58,851 nucleotides of DNA, from positions 1 through 58,851 of the forward strand of contig JAEMRT010000021.1 in assembly GCA_016463225.1 (NCBI GenBank), written 5' to 3'. The notes under the pieces are model-generated. The model was not told where the DNA came from, made no database searches, and saw only the letters and a program-made list of their open reading frames with translations. Origin of the DNA: Sphingopyxis sp. Its GTDB lineage: Bacteria > Pseudomonadota > Alphaproteobacteria > Sphingomonadales > Sphingomonadaceae. Position 1 is the stretch's first letter; every line of letters begins with the position of its first letter. The position numbers and the translations under genes are program-made. This document shows positions 1-7,592 of this stretch, in pieces.

Positions 1-133
1 GCGATTTAATGCATGTGTTGCGACGAACAGTTGAACCCACCACCCCAAAGCAGCCTTTCCTTCGCACCCGCACGATCGTGTCCGCCACGACGTTTACGCT
101 TTCGACTGAACGCCAGCCAGCCTATAGCGCGCC

Positions 134-817
134 ATGCTCCTTTCAGACCGTGTCCTGTTCCTCGATGGCGAGGCCCTTGTTATCGACAAGCCCGCTGGCC
201 TGCCCGTCGACGCCCCGCGCGACGGCAGCATCAGCCTTGAGAATCATCTCGACCTGCTCAAGTTCGGCTTCAAGCGCTGGCCGCTTGCGGTCCACCGGCT
301 CGACCGCGACACCTCGGGCTGTCTGCTGCTGGCGCGCAATCCCAAGGCGCATGGCCGTTTCACGCGCGCGTTCGAGGACCGCGAGGTTGACAAACAATAT
401 CTGGCGATCGTCGATGGCGTGCCCGACGCCGACAGCGGCACGATCAACCTGCCGCTGAGCAAGGTGTCGACCGCCGAGGATGGCTGGCGGATGGTCGGCG
501 ACCCGAAAGGCAAGCCGTCGATTTCGCATTGGGAAAAGCTGGCCGTGGTCGATGGTCGCAGCCTGCTGCGCTTTCGCCCCGAAACCGGCCGCACCCACCA
601 GATCCGCGTTCACGCGCTCGAAGGGCTGGGCTTCGCGCTGGTCGGCGATCCGGTTTACGGGCGCGGCGGGACCAGGACGCGCACCCTGCTCCACGCCGAA
701 CGACTGGTGGTAAAACGTGACGTCAAGCCGTCAGTAATCGCCGAGGCGCCCTTCCCCGACGCCTTCATCGCATTGGGCTTTGCCGCGCCGGAGGGAGCGG
801 AACCGACGCGTGGCTGA
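134..817 (+). CDS. RluA-family RNA pseudouridine synthase
   Basis: This 227-residue protein should convert a specific uridine of rRNA or tRNA to pseudouridine in the cytoplasm. The family signature HRLDRDTSG sits at residues 54-62, with Asp57 as the expected catalytic aspartate, and RTHQIRVH follows in the C-terminal half as in RluA/RluC/RluD. There is no room for an N-terminal S4 RNA-binding domain, so it belongs with the short, single-domain RluA/TruC-type enzymes. The target site cannot be told from the sequence. The stop codon overlaps the start of the downstream ribosome-rescue gene by 8 bases, which suggests co-transcription of two RNA/translation genes. No good Shine-Dalgarno sequence precedes the chosen ATG. 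Confidence 0.93.
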   Translation: MLLSDRVLFLDGEALVIDKPAGLPVDAPRDGSISLENHLDLLKFGFKRWPLAVHRLDRDTSGCLLLARNPKAHGRFTRAFEDREVDKQYLAIVDGVPDADSGTINLPLSKVSTAEDGWRMVGDPKGKPSISHWEKLAVVDGRSLLRFRPETGRTHQIRVHALEGLGFALVGDPVYGRGGTRTRTLLHAERLVVKRDVKPSVIAEAPFPDAFIALGFAAPEGAEPTRG

Positions 818-1211
818 GATCCCCGAAAGCGCGATTTCGGAGAAGTTTCTCGCCGGCACCGGGCCGGGCGGGCAGAATGTCAACAAGGTCGCGACCGCGT
901 GCCAGCTGCGCGTCAATGTCTATGCGCTGGGGCTTACCCCCGATGCGTTCAACCGATTGAAAACGCTGGCGGGTAGCCGGATGACCACCGATGGCGAACT
1001 GATCATCCTGGCGCGCCGCTATCGCACCCAGGAGGGCAATCGCGCCGATGCCCGCGAGCGCCTATCGGCGCTGATCGACGCCGCGCTGGTGCGCCCCGAA
1101 CGCCGGATCAAGACCAGGCCGAGCAAGGCCGCCAAAGCTCGCCGTGTCGACAGCAAGAAAGCGCGCAGCAGCGTCAAGGCCGGACGCGGACGGGTGCGCG
1201 GAACCGACTGA
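810..1211 (+). CDS. arfB: Alternative ribosome-rescue factor ArfB (YaeJ-type)
   Basis: A 133-residue codon-independent peptidyl-tRNA hydrolase that releases stalled ribosomes. The GGQ loop lies at residues 20-22 within GTGPGGQNVNK, and the C-terminus is a long Arg/Lys-rich tail of the kind ArfB inserts into the empty mRNA channel. The protein lacks the codon-recognition domain of RF1/RF2, and its length fits ArfB. I chose the GTG at 810 because it gives the usual family N-terminus (IPESAISEKF) and is preceded by a purine-rich GAGGGAG at 791-797. An ATG at 780 in the same frame would add ten basic residues of no family character. The gene overlaps the pseudouridine synthase by 8 bases. Confidence 0.92.
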   Translation: MAEIPESAISEKFLAGTGPGGQNVNKVATACQLRVNVYALGLTPDAFNRLKTLAGSRMTTDGELIILARRYRTQEGNRADARERLSALIDAALVRPERRIKTRPSKAAKARRVDSKKARSSVKAGRGRVRGTD

Positions 1212-1221
1212 AACGCCTGCG

Positions 1222-1812
1222 ATGACAAGCCTTTACCGTCTCGACGCCCCCGCCGCCGCGATCGCTGCGGCGCTCGCGGCCGAGGCGGGGGGCGACCCAT
1301 GGACCGGCGATTATGTCGCCCCCGGGCGGCCCGCACCGGTGATCGTAAGCGACGGCCGCGGCGGCGCGCGCCGCTTTCTGCGCCCGAAACTGTGGGGCGT
1401 GCCGCCACCGCCGCGCGGCGACCGGCCGGTGACCCACGTCCGCAACCTGTCGAGCCCGTTCTGGATCGGCACGCTGCGCCACGCCGAACTGCGCTGCCTG
1501 ATCCCCGTCACCGCCTTTTCCGAGTGGTCAGGGCCCGAGGGCGCGCGCCGCCAGCACTGGTTTTCGGTGCCGTCGCAGCCGATTTTCGCCTTTGCCGGTA
1601 TCCACCGTCAGGGCGAGGATTGGCCCTGTTTTGCGATGCTTGCCACCGAGCCCAACCGGCTGCTCGGCCGGTATCAGCCGCATGCGATGCCGGTGATCCT
1701 GCACCCCGACCAGCATGCGACCTGGCTGAGCGGTGAATGGCGCGACGCGGTGGCGCTCGCGGCGCCCTTTCCCGGGCATTTGATGACCGTGAGCGACACC
1801 CCGCCTGTGTAG
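1222..1812 (+). CDS. SRAP (SOS response-associated peptidase, YedK-like) protein lacking Cys2
   Basis: A 196-residue protein of the SRAP/HMCES fold. Family members shield abasic sites in single-stranded DNA by a covalent bond to the N-terminal Cys2. Recognisable landmarks are RNLSSPFW (Asn position), AFSEWSG (the active-site Glu), and HAMPVIL (the active-site His). The usual MCGR start is replaced by MTSLYRL, so the crosslinking cysteine is absent. No in-frame upstream start restores it: the upstream extension to 1144 contains a Cys but not behind a Met. It begins 10 bases after arfB. It may bind DNA without crosslinking or have another role; the fold assignment is firm, the activity is not. 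Confidence 0.8.
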   Translation: MTSLYRLDAPAAAIAAALAAEAGGDPWTGDYVAPGRPAPVIVSDGRGGARRFLRPKLWGVPPPPRGDRPVTHVRNLSSPFWIGTLRHAELRCLIPVTAFSEWSGPEGARRQHWFSVPSQPIFAFAGIHRQGEDWPCFAMLATEPNRLLGRYQPHAMPVILHPDQHATWLSGEWRDAVALAAPFPGHLMTVSDTPPV

Positions 1813-1900
1813 CGCAAATTCACCATGTCCCTTCACTTCGAGGTAACCACCGACGCGCTAAAAGCGCGGCAATTGAAGACATAAAGCTGGGACCAAAGCA

Positions 1901-2230
1901 GTGTTGGAAAATCGCATCATCGAGGCCAGACGACCCGCCATCACCGGTCGCCGCGCCGAACGCGCTCCGGTGCAGGCGCGGGCGCGCTATCGCGAGGCGG
2001 GGCTGAATCCCTTCGACGTCGAATTGTTCGACCTGTCGTCGACAGGCTTTCGCATGGTGACCTTTTTCCGTCCGCAGATCGGCAAGCATATCTGGGTGAG
2101 CCTGCCCGGGCTGCAACCGCTCGAAGCCATCGTCCGCCGCGCCGACGGCAACAGCTATGGGTGCGAGTTCGTCGATCCGCTTCACCCGTCGGTGGCGAAG
2201 CATCTGCAGGTGAAGCTGCGCCAGAACTGA
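1901..2230 (+). CDS. PilZ-domain protein (putative c-di-GMP receptor)
   Basis: A 109-residue single-domain protein. It has an N-terminal basic stretch with paired arginines (ITGRRAERAP), then a beta-barrel region containing DLSSTGF, matching the DxSxxG half of the PilZ c-di-GMP motif. The RxxxR half may be supplied by the arginines near residues 17-30. The family binds cyclic di-GMP and changes motility, polysaccharide or protease functions, but a lone PilZ domain gives no clue to the output. The start is GTG at 1901; a TTG follows at 1904. A GGDEF-EAL enzyme that could control the same signal lies about 9 kb away. An inverted repeat follows the stop. Confidence 0.75.
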   Translation: MLENRIIEARRPAITGRRAERAPVQARARYREAGLNPFDVELFDLSSTGFRMVTFFRPQIGKHIWVSLPGLQPLEAIVRRADGNSYGCEFVDPLHPSVAKHLQVKLRQN

Positions 2231-2269
2231 CAAAACCCTCCCTGTCGCGCAGCGATGGAGAGGGCTTTG
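2231..2269. terminator. Hairpin between convergent PilZ and EVE genes
   Basis: A 10-base arm at 2231-2240 pairs with 2260-2269 (9 of 10 pairs), and the loop holds a short GC-rich core. It begins one base after the PilZ stop codon and ends just before the EVE stop, so it is placed to end transcription from both sides. No T-tract follows. The core bases resemble part of the larger repeat at 41800-41830, so it may be a small member of a repeat family. Confidence 0.5.
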
Positions 2270-2272
2270 ACC

Positions 2273-2698
2273 TCAGCCCCCCGCCGTCTCCGACTTCTTC
2301 AAAATATGCTTCCACTCATCGGGCTGCACCCGCCCGACCGACAGCCGCGACTGGCGGATCAGGTCCATGTCGGCGAGTTTCGGATCGGCCTTGATCGCCG
2401 CCAGCGTCACCGGATGCGCCAGCGGCCGCACCGGCGCAACGCGCACCACGACCCACGGCGAGCCCTCATCGGCGGTCGGATCGGGAAAGGCGGTTTCGGT
2501 CACCGTCATGATCCCCACGCATTCCTTGCCGATATTGCTGTGGTAAAACAGCGCCTCGTCGCCCACCTGCATCGCTTTCAGGTTGAGCTTTGCGGTGTGG
2601 TTGCGCACCCCGTCCCAGATGCCGGTGCCTTCGCGCACGAGCTGCCCCCACGGATAAGCGTCGGGTTCGGATTTCATCAGCCAATATGATTTTGCCAT
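2273..2698 (-). CDS. EVE-domain protein
   Basis: A 141-residue protein consisting of one EVE domain (PUA-like fold, the family of human THYN1). It starts AKSYWLMKSEPDAYPW and continues with WDGVRNHTAKLNL and ALFYHSNIGKECVGI, which are family hallmarks. EVE domains bind modified bases in DNA or RNA, and in bacteria they occur near tRNA or restriction functions. Here it stands alone, convergent with the PilZ gene and divergent from the 2OG oxygenase, so context adds nothing. Length is typical and nothing looks broken. Confidence 0.88.
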   Translation of the reverse strand: MAKSYWLMKSEPDAYPWGQLVREGTGIWDGVRNHTAKLNLKAMQVGDEALFYHSNIGKECVGIMTVTETAFPDPTADEGSPWVVVRVAPVRPLAHPVTLAAIKADPKLADMDLIRQSRLSVGRVQPDEWKHILKKSETAGG

Positions 2699-2810
2699 GC
2701 CGCCCTCTTACCGTCTGTGTCCGGTTTGAAAAGAGCGAGCCTCTTTCCCTGCCTCGCCCACGGCTCTACATGCGGGAACAGAGTCGCGGCGGCGTAGGCC
2801 CCGCCCCAGA

Positions 2811-3752
2811 ATGGATGATGATATGACCGCCGTTGTTCCGACCATTTCGATGTCGCTTCCCGCCGACCAGTTTGCCAGGGACTTTGGCGCTTCGTTCGAA
2901 CGCTTCGGCTTTGCGATGATCACCGATCATCGCATCGACCCGGCGCTGATTGACGACGCGTGGGGCAAGGCCAAAGCCTTCTTTGCGCTGCCCGACGATC
3001 AGAAGCGCGCCTATCACATTCCCGGCGGCGGCGGCGCGCGCGGCTACACCCCGTTCGGGACCGAGATCGCCAAGGGCGCGAAGGAAGTCGATCTCAAGGA
3101 ATTCTGGCATGTCGGGCGCGACCTGCCCGCGGGGCACCGCCTCGCCGCGCAGCAGCCGAACAATGTCTGGCCCGCCGAGGTCGACGGCTTCCGCGCCGTC
3201 TATGACAAATTGTTCGCCGAATTCGACCGCGTCGGCAGCCAGCTTCTATCGGGCATCGCGCGCTATCTCGGCCTCGCCCCCGATTTCTTCGACGACACAG
3301 TGCTCGACGGCAACAGCGTGATGCGCCTGCTCCACTATCCGCCGGTTGCGGCCCCCGCCAAGGGTATCCGCGCCGAGGCGCATGAGGATATCAACACGAT
3401 CACGCTCCTATTGGGCGCCGAAGAAGCCGGCCTCGAAATCCTCGACAAGGACGGCAGCTGGCTCCCGGTCAGCCCGCCACCTGGCGCGATGGCGGTCAAT
3501 GTCGGCGACATGCTGCAGCGGCTCACCAACAACAAGCTCCCCTCGACCACCCACCGCGTCCGCAACCCCGACGCGGGCCGCGCGAGCGTCGCGCGTTACT
3601 CGATGCCGTTTTTCCTGCACTTCCGCTCGGACTATCCGATCGAGACGCTGGCAAGCTGTATCGATGATGCGCACCCGGACCTGTATCCGACGCCGATTAC
3701 GGCGGACGAGTATTTGCAGGAACGGCTACGCGAGATCGGGTTGAAGCAGTAA
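2811..3752 (+). CDS. Isopenicillin-N-synthase-like 2OG-Fe(II) oxygenase
   Basis: A 313-residue cytoplasmic dioxygenase of the IPNS/gibberellin-oxidase type. The N-terminal DIOX_N half includes a QKRAYHIPGG-type loop. The C-terminal jelly roll has HEDINTITLLLG (HxD iron ligands) and THRVRNP (the distal His and the 2-oxoglutarate-binding Arg). Substrate is unknown; such proteins hydroxylate or cyclise small molecules. An alternative ATG lies four codons downstream at 2823. No convincing ribosome binding site separates the two. It is a monocistronic gene transcribed away from the EVE gene. Confidence 0.88.
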   Translation: MDDDMTAVVPTISMSLPADQFARDFGASFERFGFAMITDHRIDPALIDDAWGKAKAFFALPDDQKRAYHIPGGGGARGYTPFGTEIAKGAKEVDLKEFWHVGRDLPAGHRLAAQQPNNVWPAEVDGFRAVYDKLFAEFDRVGSQLLSGIARYLGLAPDFFDDTVLDGNSVMRLLHYPPVAAPAKGIRAEAHEDINTITLLLGAEEAGLEILDKDGSWLPVSPPPGAMAVNVGDMLQRLTNNKLPSTTHRVRNPDAGRASVARYSMPFFLHFRSDYPIETLASCIDDAHPDLYPTPITADEYLQERLREIGLKQ

Positions 3753-3812
3753 GAGGGGCTCGCCAACCCTCGCCAGCGACGGACATCACCCGCAGACGGC
3801 CGATGCGTGCAC

Positions 3813-4538
3813 TTACCGAAGCGTGGCGCGAGACAGATCCCAAATCGCTGCGATGGCAAGGCCAGCGGCCGCGACCAATGCCAGCAACGGCATCGACGAC
3901 GCCTGGGTTTCCCGAAGCACGCGCAGCGGCAGGACCCAAAGGAACCAGTCTGCCTTGCCGGTATTCGTGATCGCGACGGCAAGCGCAACCATGGTGCCCG
4001 TGATGCCAAAAGCCAACGGAACCACGAAGTTTGAAAACCGCATCGCAACCCACATCTGAAGCACAATGAACGGCGCTGATGCGGCCATGATCATGGGTGT
4101 TTTATCGAACAGTTTTGCCCAGGGAATGGCGTCGGAAGGAATGTTGCCACTGACGGCAATTCCGCTCGTCGCACCAATAGCCGTCAAGATCAGCATCAGG
4201 AGCATCATTCCGATCGCGCCCGATATGCCGACGAACATTTTGGCCATGAAGATCGACGCTTTGTGAACCGGAAGCGCGAACATGCTTTCCCAGCCATTGG
4301 CGCGATATTCGATCTGACCCAGCAGCGTTGCAAAGGCCGTTACCGCCATTGGCATCAGGAACATCACCCAGATCGGGAGAGCGAACTGAAAATAGACTGT
4401 CTGCCAGGGCATCGGGCGATTCGACAAAGAAATTGCGAGCAGGAGCATGATCGCCGGAAGCGACGGCGCAAGCGCAGCGAGCAGGATCGCCAACGACCGG
4501 CTCAGCTTGCGATACTCGACTGCCACCTGCGTGATCAT
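3813..4538 (-). CDS. ABC-2-type transporter permease
   Basis: A 241-residue integral membrane protein with about six hydrophobic segments, matching the ABC-2/bacitracin-type permeases that pair with a BcrA-like ATPase. Its start overlaps the end of the ATPase gene by 4 bases (ATGA), so the two are translated together. The likely role is export of a peptide, lipid or toxic compound, or self-protection from one; the substrate cannot be inferred. GC content is visibly below neighbouring genes (33 of 60 bases in 4141-4200 by hand count), which hints at later acquisition. Confidence 0.8.
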   Translation of the reverse strand: MITQVAVEYRKLSRSLAILLAALAPSLPAIMLLLAISLSNRPMPWQTVYFQFALPIWVMFLMPMAVTAFATLLGQIEYRANGWESMFALPVHKASIFMAKMFVGISGAIGMMLLMLILTAIGATSGIAVSGNIPSDAIPWAKLFDKTPMIMAASAPFIVLQMWVAMRFSNFVVPLAFGITGTMVALAVAITNTGKADWFLWVLPLRVLRETQASSMPLLALVAAAGLAIAAIWDLSRATLR

Positions 4539-5473
4539 ATTGCACCTTCTGCAGCATGATCGCTGCGCGCCGCCAAGCCGTGATAAAGATCCTCCAGACT
4601 TCTCGGGCGTGCAAAAATCATGCTGACGTCGAAATCGGCCTCGACGAGCAACCGATTGATCCGCGCTCTTTGGTCGGCACCCCGGCCCGCCTCACCGCCC
4701 GCAACGACAAGCCGTTCCGCCGTCATGGCGGCGCGAATACCGTGACGATCGAGCAGCGCCGCGGCACCGGGCGCATCGCTCGTCTCGATGACAAGATCGC
4801 TATCGCCTTTCAGCAGGTCGGCCAGCGTCCCTTCGGCGATGATCCGGCCATCACGGACAATCGCGACCTGACTGGCGACATGCTCAACCTCGCTCAAAAG
4901 ATGGCTCGACAGGATTACGGTGCCACCGATCCTTTGAGGCAAGTCCGCAATCAATGTCCTGACTTCGGCGATGCCATCGGGGTCGAGGCCATTTGTCGGC
5001 TCGTCCAGAATCAGCAGCTTGGGCCTGCCGAGCAATGCCTTGGCCAACGCCAGCCGTTGCTTCATGCCGAGCGAATAGGTGCGCACAAGCCGTGCCGACG
5101 CGCCGCGCATCCCGGCAATGTCCAACGCTTCGTCAACCGCGGTGCCGGTCAAGCGCATCATCTTTGCGTGAAGCTCGAGATTTACGCGCCCGGACAAATG
5201 ACCATAAAGCGCAGGCGCCTCGATAAACGATCCTACGCGCGCCAGCGCCAAACGCCGGTTCCGCGCAATATCATGGCCAAACAGTCTGACCCGCCCCCGA
5301 TCGGCGGGAAGCAGACCAAGGATAAGGCGCATGAGCGTTGTTTTTCCGGCCCCGTTCGGCCCCAGAAGTCCGAACACGCTGTGCTGGGCGATGAGCAGTG
5401 AAATTCTATCGACGACGTGTCGGCCCGCCATGACTTTCGTCAATTCCTCGACTTCGACGGCGTACATTTTCAT
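4535..5473 (-). CDS. ABC transporter ATP-binding protein (BcrA/CcmA type)
   Basis: A 312-residue ATPase. Walker A is GPNGAGKTT at residues 38-46, the signature is YSLGMKQRL, and Walker B is LLILDEPTNGLDP, followed by SSHLLSEVEH (H-loop). The roughly 90-residue C-terminal extension is typical of drug/bacitracin-type ATPases. It should energise the overlapping permease. No dedicated two-component regulator of the BceRS kind is beside it, so an immunity role is only a guess. The second codon pair (MKM) offers an alternative start two residues in. Confidence 0.9.
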   Translation of the reverse strand: MKMYAVEVEELTKVMAGRHVVDRISLLIAQHSVFGLLGPNGAGKTTLMRLILGLLPADRGRVRLFGHDIARNRRLALARVGSFIEAPALYGHLSGRVNLELHAKMMRLTGTAVDEALDIAGMRGASARLVRTYSLGMKQRLALAKALLGRPKLLILDEPTNGLDPDGIAEVRTLIADLPQRIGGTVILSSHLLSEVEHVASQVAIVRDGRIIAEGTLADLLKGDSDLVIETSDAPGAAALLDRHGIRAAMTAERLVVAGGEAGRGADQRARINRLLVEADFDVSMIFARPRSLEDLYHGLAARSDHAAEGAI

Positions 5474-5626
5474 TCGGTCCCTTGCGCATACCGCCCCAAG
5501 ACAGCCTGACTATCATGCAGGGCTCGCTGTGTTGGGCGCCGCCATATGATTGGCAATCGCGCTCAACGCACCGGTACGCTTCGTTTTCAGTCATTGGCGG
5601 GGCTGCAGGCGGTCCGCGGAAGGCGG

Positions 5627-6040
5627 TCATCGCCCCTCCCAATATTCAAACACCGCCTGCTGCTGCTCGCGGATAAACCGCGCCGCCGCGGCGCCCTCCC
5701 ACGGGCCGTCATAGCCGAGCAGGAGCGCGGTGCCGCCGACCCACCAGCCCTGCCCGGGCAATCGATCGCTTTCGCGCACCACCAGCACCGCCAGATCGGG
5801 CTCGCCGTCGAGTGCGCAGAGCCGGTCAACCTCTGCCAGCGTTTTGCACACCGCGCGCATCTTGGGCCGCGTGAAACGGAACCCCAGATCGCCGAGCAGT
5901 TCGGAGTAGCTGACCGCGCGGCCTTCGCGCGCCGCTTCGGTCAATATCGCGCGAATACGCGGCGCGTCGCCGAGGGCGCTGACGTCGGCGGCAACCTCCT
6001 CGCCGCCGAGGCCCCCGTCTAACGCGCCTTTGGCGGCCAC
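5627..6040 (-). CDS. Small conserved-looking protein of unknown function, last gene of a three-gene operon
   Basis: A protein of up to 137 residues that I do not recognise. The middle reads like a small winged-helix (RAVSYSELLGDLGF, then RPKMRAVCKTLAEVDRLC), and the C-terminal half is rich in Trp/Gly (GQGWWVGG) and ends in a charged helix. There is no ATG. I chose GTG at 6040, inside the end of the DUF1295 gene (22-base overlap), because it is the only upstream start that keeps the whole domain. A TTG at about residue 33 is the alternative. Codon use matches neighbours, and overlap with the upstream gene suggests it is real and co-translated. Confidence 0.6.
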   Translation of the reverse strand: MAAKGALDGGLGGEEVAADVSALGDAPRIRAILTEAAREGRAVSYSELLGDLGFRFTRPKMRAVCKTLAEVDRLCALDGEPDLAVLVVRESDRLPGQGWWVGGTALLLGYDGPWEGAAAARFIREQQQAVFEYWEGR

Positions 6041-6834
6041 GGGATGAAACCTGAGGTGCGCGCGACATAGGCGGCATAGTCGGGCCGCGTCTTGTGCAGC
6101 CCCTTTTCGAGCAGCGCCTTGCCCGACCATTTGGTGAGGGTGAAGGTCAGGAAGACCGGGCCGATCACGCTGGCCAGCGCCACCCACGGCCCGATGTCGG
6201 CGGCGATCAGCCACAATCCCCACCAAGTCAGCGCGTCGCCGAAATAATTGGGATGTCGCGTGTAGCGCCACAGCCCGGTGTCGAGCACCTGACCCATGTT
6301 CGCGGGGTTCTTGCGAAACGCATCGAGCTGCGCGTCGCCGATCGTCTCGAACGCGATCCCGATCAGCGCCGCGACGACGCCGAGTATCGCAAGGATGCCA
6401 ACGCCGTTCGCCGCCGCGTCGCCGCTCGCCCAGATGCCGATCTGCGCGGGCAGGCAGGTGATGAACAGCAAGGGCGCCTGCGTCAGGAACACGGTGAGCA
6501 GCGCGGTCTTGGCCCAGCTCCACTTTTTCGTTTCCATCGTCCGCGCCAGGATCTTGGCATAGCGCGGGTCCTCGCCATGCTTGACCCAGCGCAGCCCGAG
6601 GTGGAGCGCCAGCCGCAGCCCCCACAGGCTGGTCAGCCCGAGCAGCAATTTGGCGTGCAGCGCATCGGCCCCGGCCTGCCACGCCGCGCCCCAAGCCAGC
6701 AGCACCATGCCGAACGCCCAGAAAGCGTCGATGAACGACACGTCGCGGATCGCCACCGAGATCGCCCACAGGATCAGGATCACCCCCAGCAATCCGGCGA
6801 AATTGAGCGCCAGCAGCATCAGCAGGTCGGTCAT
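6019..6834 (-). CDS. DUF1295 membrane protein (steroid 5-alpha-reductase/ICMT-like)
   Basis: A 271-residue protein with six or so membrane segments. It contains YTRHPNYFGDALTWWG, the His-Pro-Asn-Tyr signature shared by DUF1295, steroid 5-alpha reductases and isoprenylcysteine methyltransferases. The role is probably reduction or methylation of a lipid or isoprenoid substrate in the inner membrane. The ATG at 6834 overlaps the stop of the acyltransferase gene by 4 bases, which fixes the start and points to a shared lipid-related operon. A longer in-frame reading to 7233 is only the shadow of the acyltransferase gene. Confidence 0.9.
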   Translation of the reverse strand: MTDLLMLLALNFAGLLGVILILWAISVAIRDVSFIDAFWAFGMVLLAWGAAWQAGADALHAKLLLGLTSLWGLRLALHLGLRWVKHGEDPRYAKILARTMETKKWSWAKTALLTVFLTQAPLLFITCLPAQIGIWASGDAAANGVGILAILGVVAALIGIAFETIGDAQLDAFRKNPANMGQVLDTGLWRYTRHPNYFGDALTWWGLWLIAADIGPWVALASVIGPVFLTFTLTKWSGKALLEKGLHKTRPDYAAYVARTSGFIPWPPKAR

Positions 6835-7466
6835 GCGCGCATCTCCATGTCGTCTGGGCCGTCGCCGACAATATCGTCGATCGAGCGCACCGCGCGTTCG
6901 GGGATTTTTGGGATGCAGGTGCGATAGACCTCGAGCACCTTCATCATGTCGGCGCGAAAATCGCCGCTCGGCCAGATCAGCGGGCCGAGGCCGCCGGTCT
7001 TGGTGCCATAATCCATAAACCCGACGACCATCGGCACCTTCGCCGCCAGCGCGATCTGATAGAAACCGGTGCGCCATTTCGCCGTCTTGCCGCGTGTCCC
7101 TTCGGGCGCGACGGTCAGCATGAATTCGGCGCGGCGTGCGAATTCGGCCACCATCTGCTCGACGACATTGCCGCCGCCGCGGCGATCGACCGGCACCCCG
7201 CCCATCTGTTTCATGAAATCGCCGATCGGCCATTTGAACAGCGACAATTTGCCCATAAAATGCGCGCGCAGCCCCAGATCGGCGGTGAGGCCGAGGAAAT
7301 TGACGAAGTCCCAGTTGCTGGTGTGCGGCGCCGCGATCAGGATGAAGCGCCGCGGTTCGGGCACCTGACCCAGCGCGCGCCAGCCGCGCGCCCGGTACAT
7401 CGCCAGCAGCAATCGCCGCACCATCCGCGCCACCGGCCCCGGTGGAACATCGCTAATCGTCGTCAC
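6831..7466 (-). CDS. Lysophospholipid acyltransferase (PlsC-like)
   Basis: A 211-residue acyltransferase of the 1-acyl-glycerol-3-phosphate acyltransferase superfamily. The catalytic motif is HTSNWD (HxxxxD), followed by the substrate-binding block VPVDRRGGGN and VAPEGTRGK (EGTR). It should transfer a fatty acyl chain in phospholipid, ornithine-lipid or related membrane lipid synthesis. It is the first gene of a leftward operon with the DUF1295 protein and a small unknown. The N-terminal region is short and mostly amphipathic, so it is probably membrane-associated without several spans. Confidence 0.87.
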   Translation of the reverse strand: MTTISDVPPGPVARMVRRLLLAMYRARGWRALGQVPEPRRFILIAAPHTSNWDFVNFLGLTADLGLRAHFMGKLSLFKWPIGDFMKQMGGVPVDRRGGGNVVEQMVAEFARRAEFMLTVAPEGTRGKTAKWRTGFYQIALAAKVPMVVGFMDYGTKTGGLGPLIWPSGDFRADMMKVLEVYRTCIPKIPERAVRSIDDIVGDGPDDMEMRA

Positions 7467-7592
7467 GCCGTCTCCTCTACCCGCCGCACGGCTTGCGCGA
7501 AAGCGCGGGGCTTCGCAAGGGGGCGCGATGACGGGTTGCGGCCTGCGGTGCTTTCTGCTCCCTTCGCAAGGCGAAACGGGGAGAGAAATTCG

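Noticed and set aside
1..133. Possible gene or promoter at the left edge
   Set aside because: Short frames here are shadows; no start with a ribosome binding site and no recognisable promoter pair were found.
5474..5626. Possible small gene between the ABC and lipid operons
   Set aside because: Short frames lack ribosome binding sites and protein-like composition; I see nothing in this gap.
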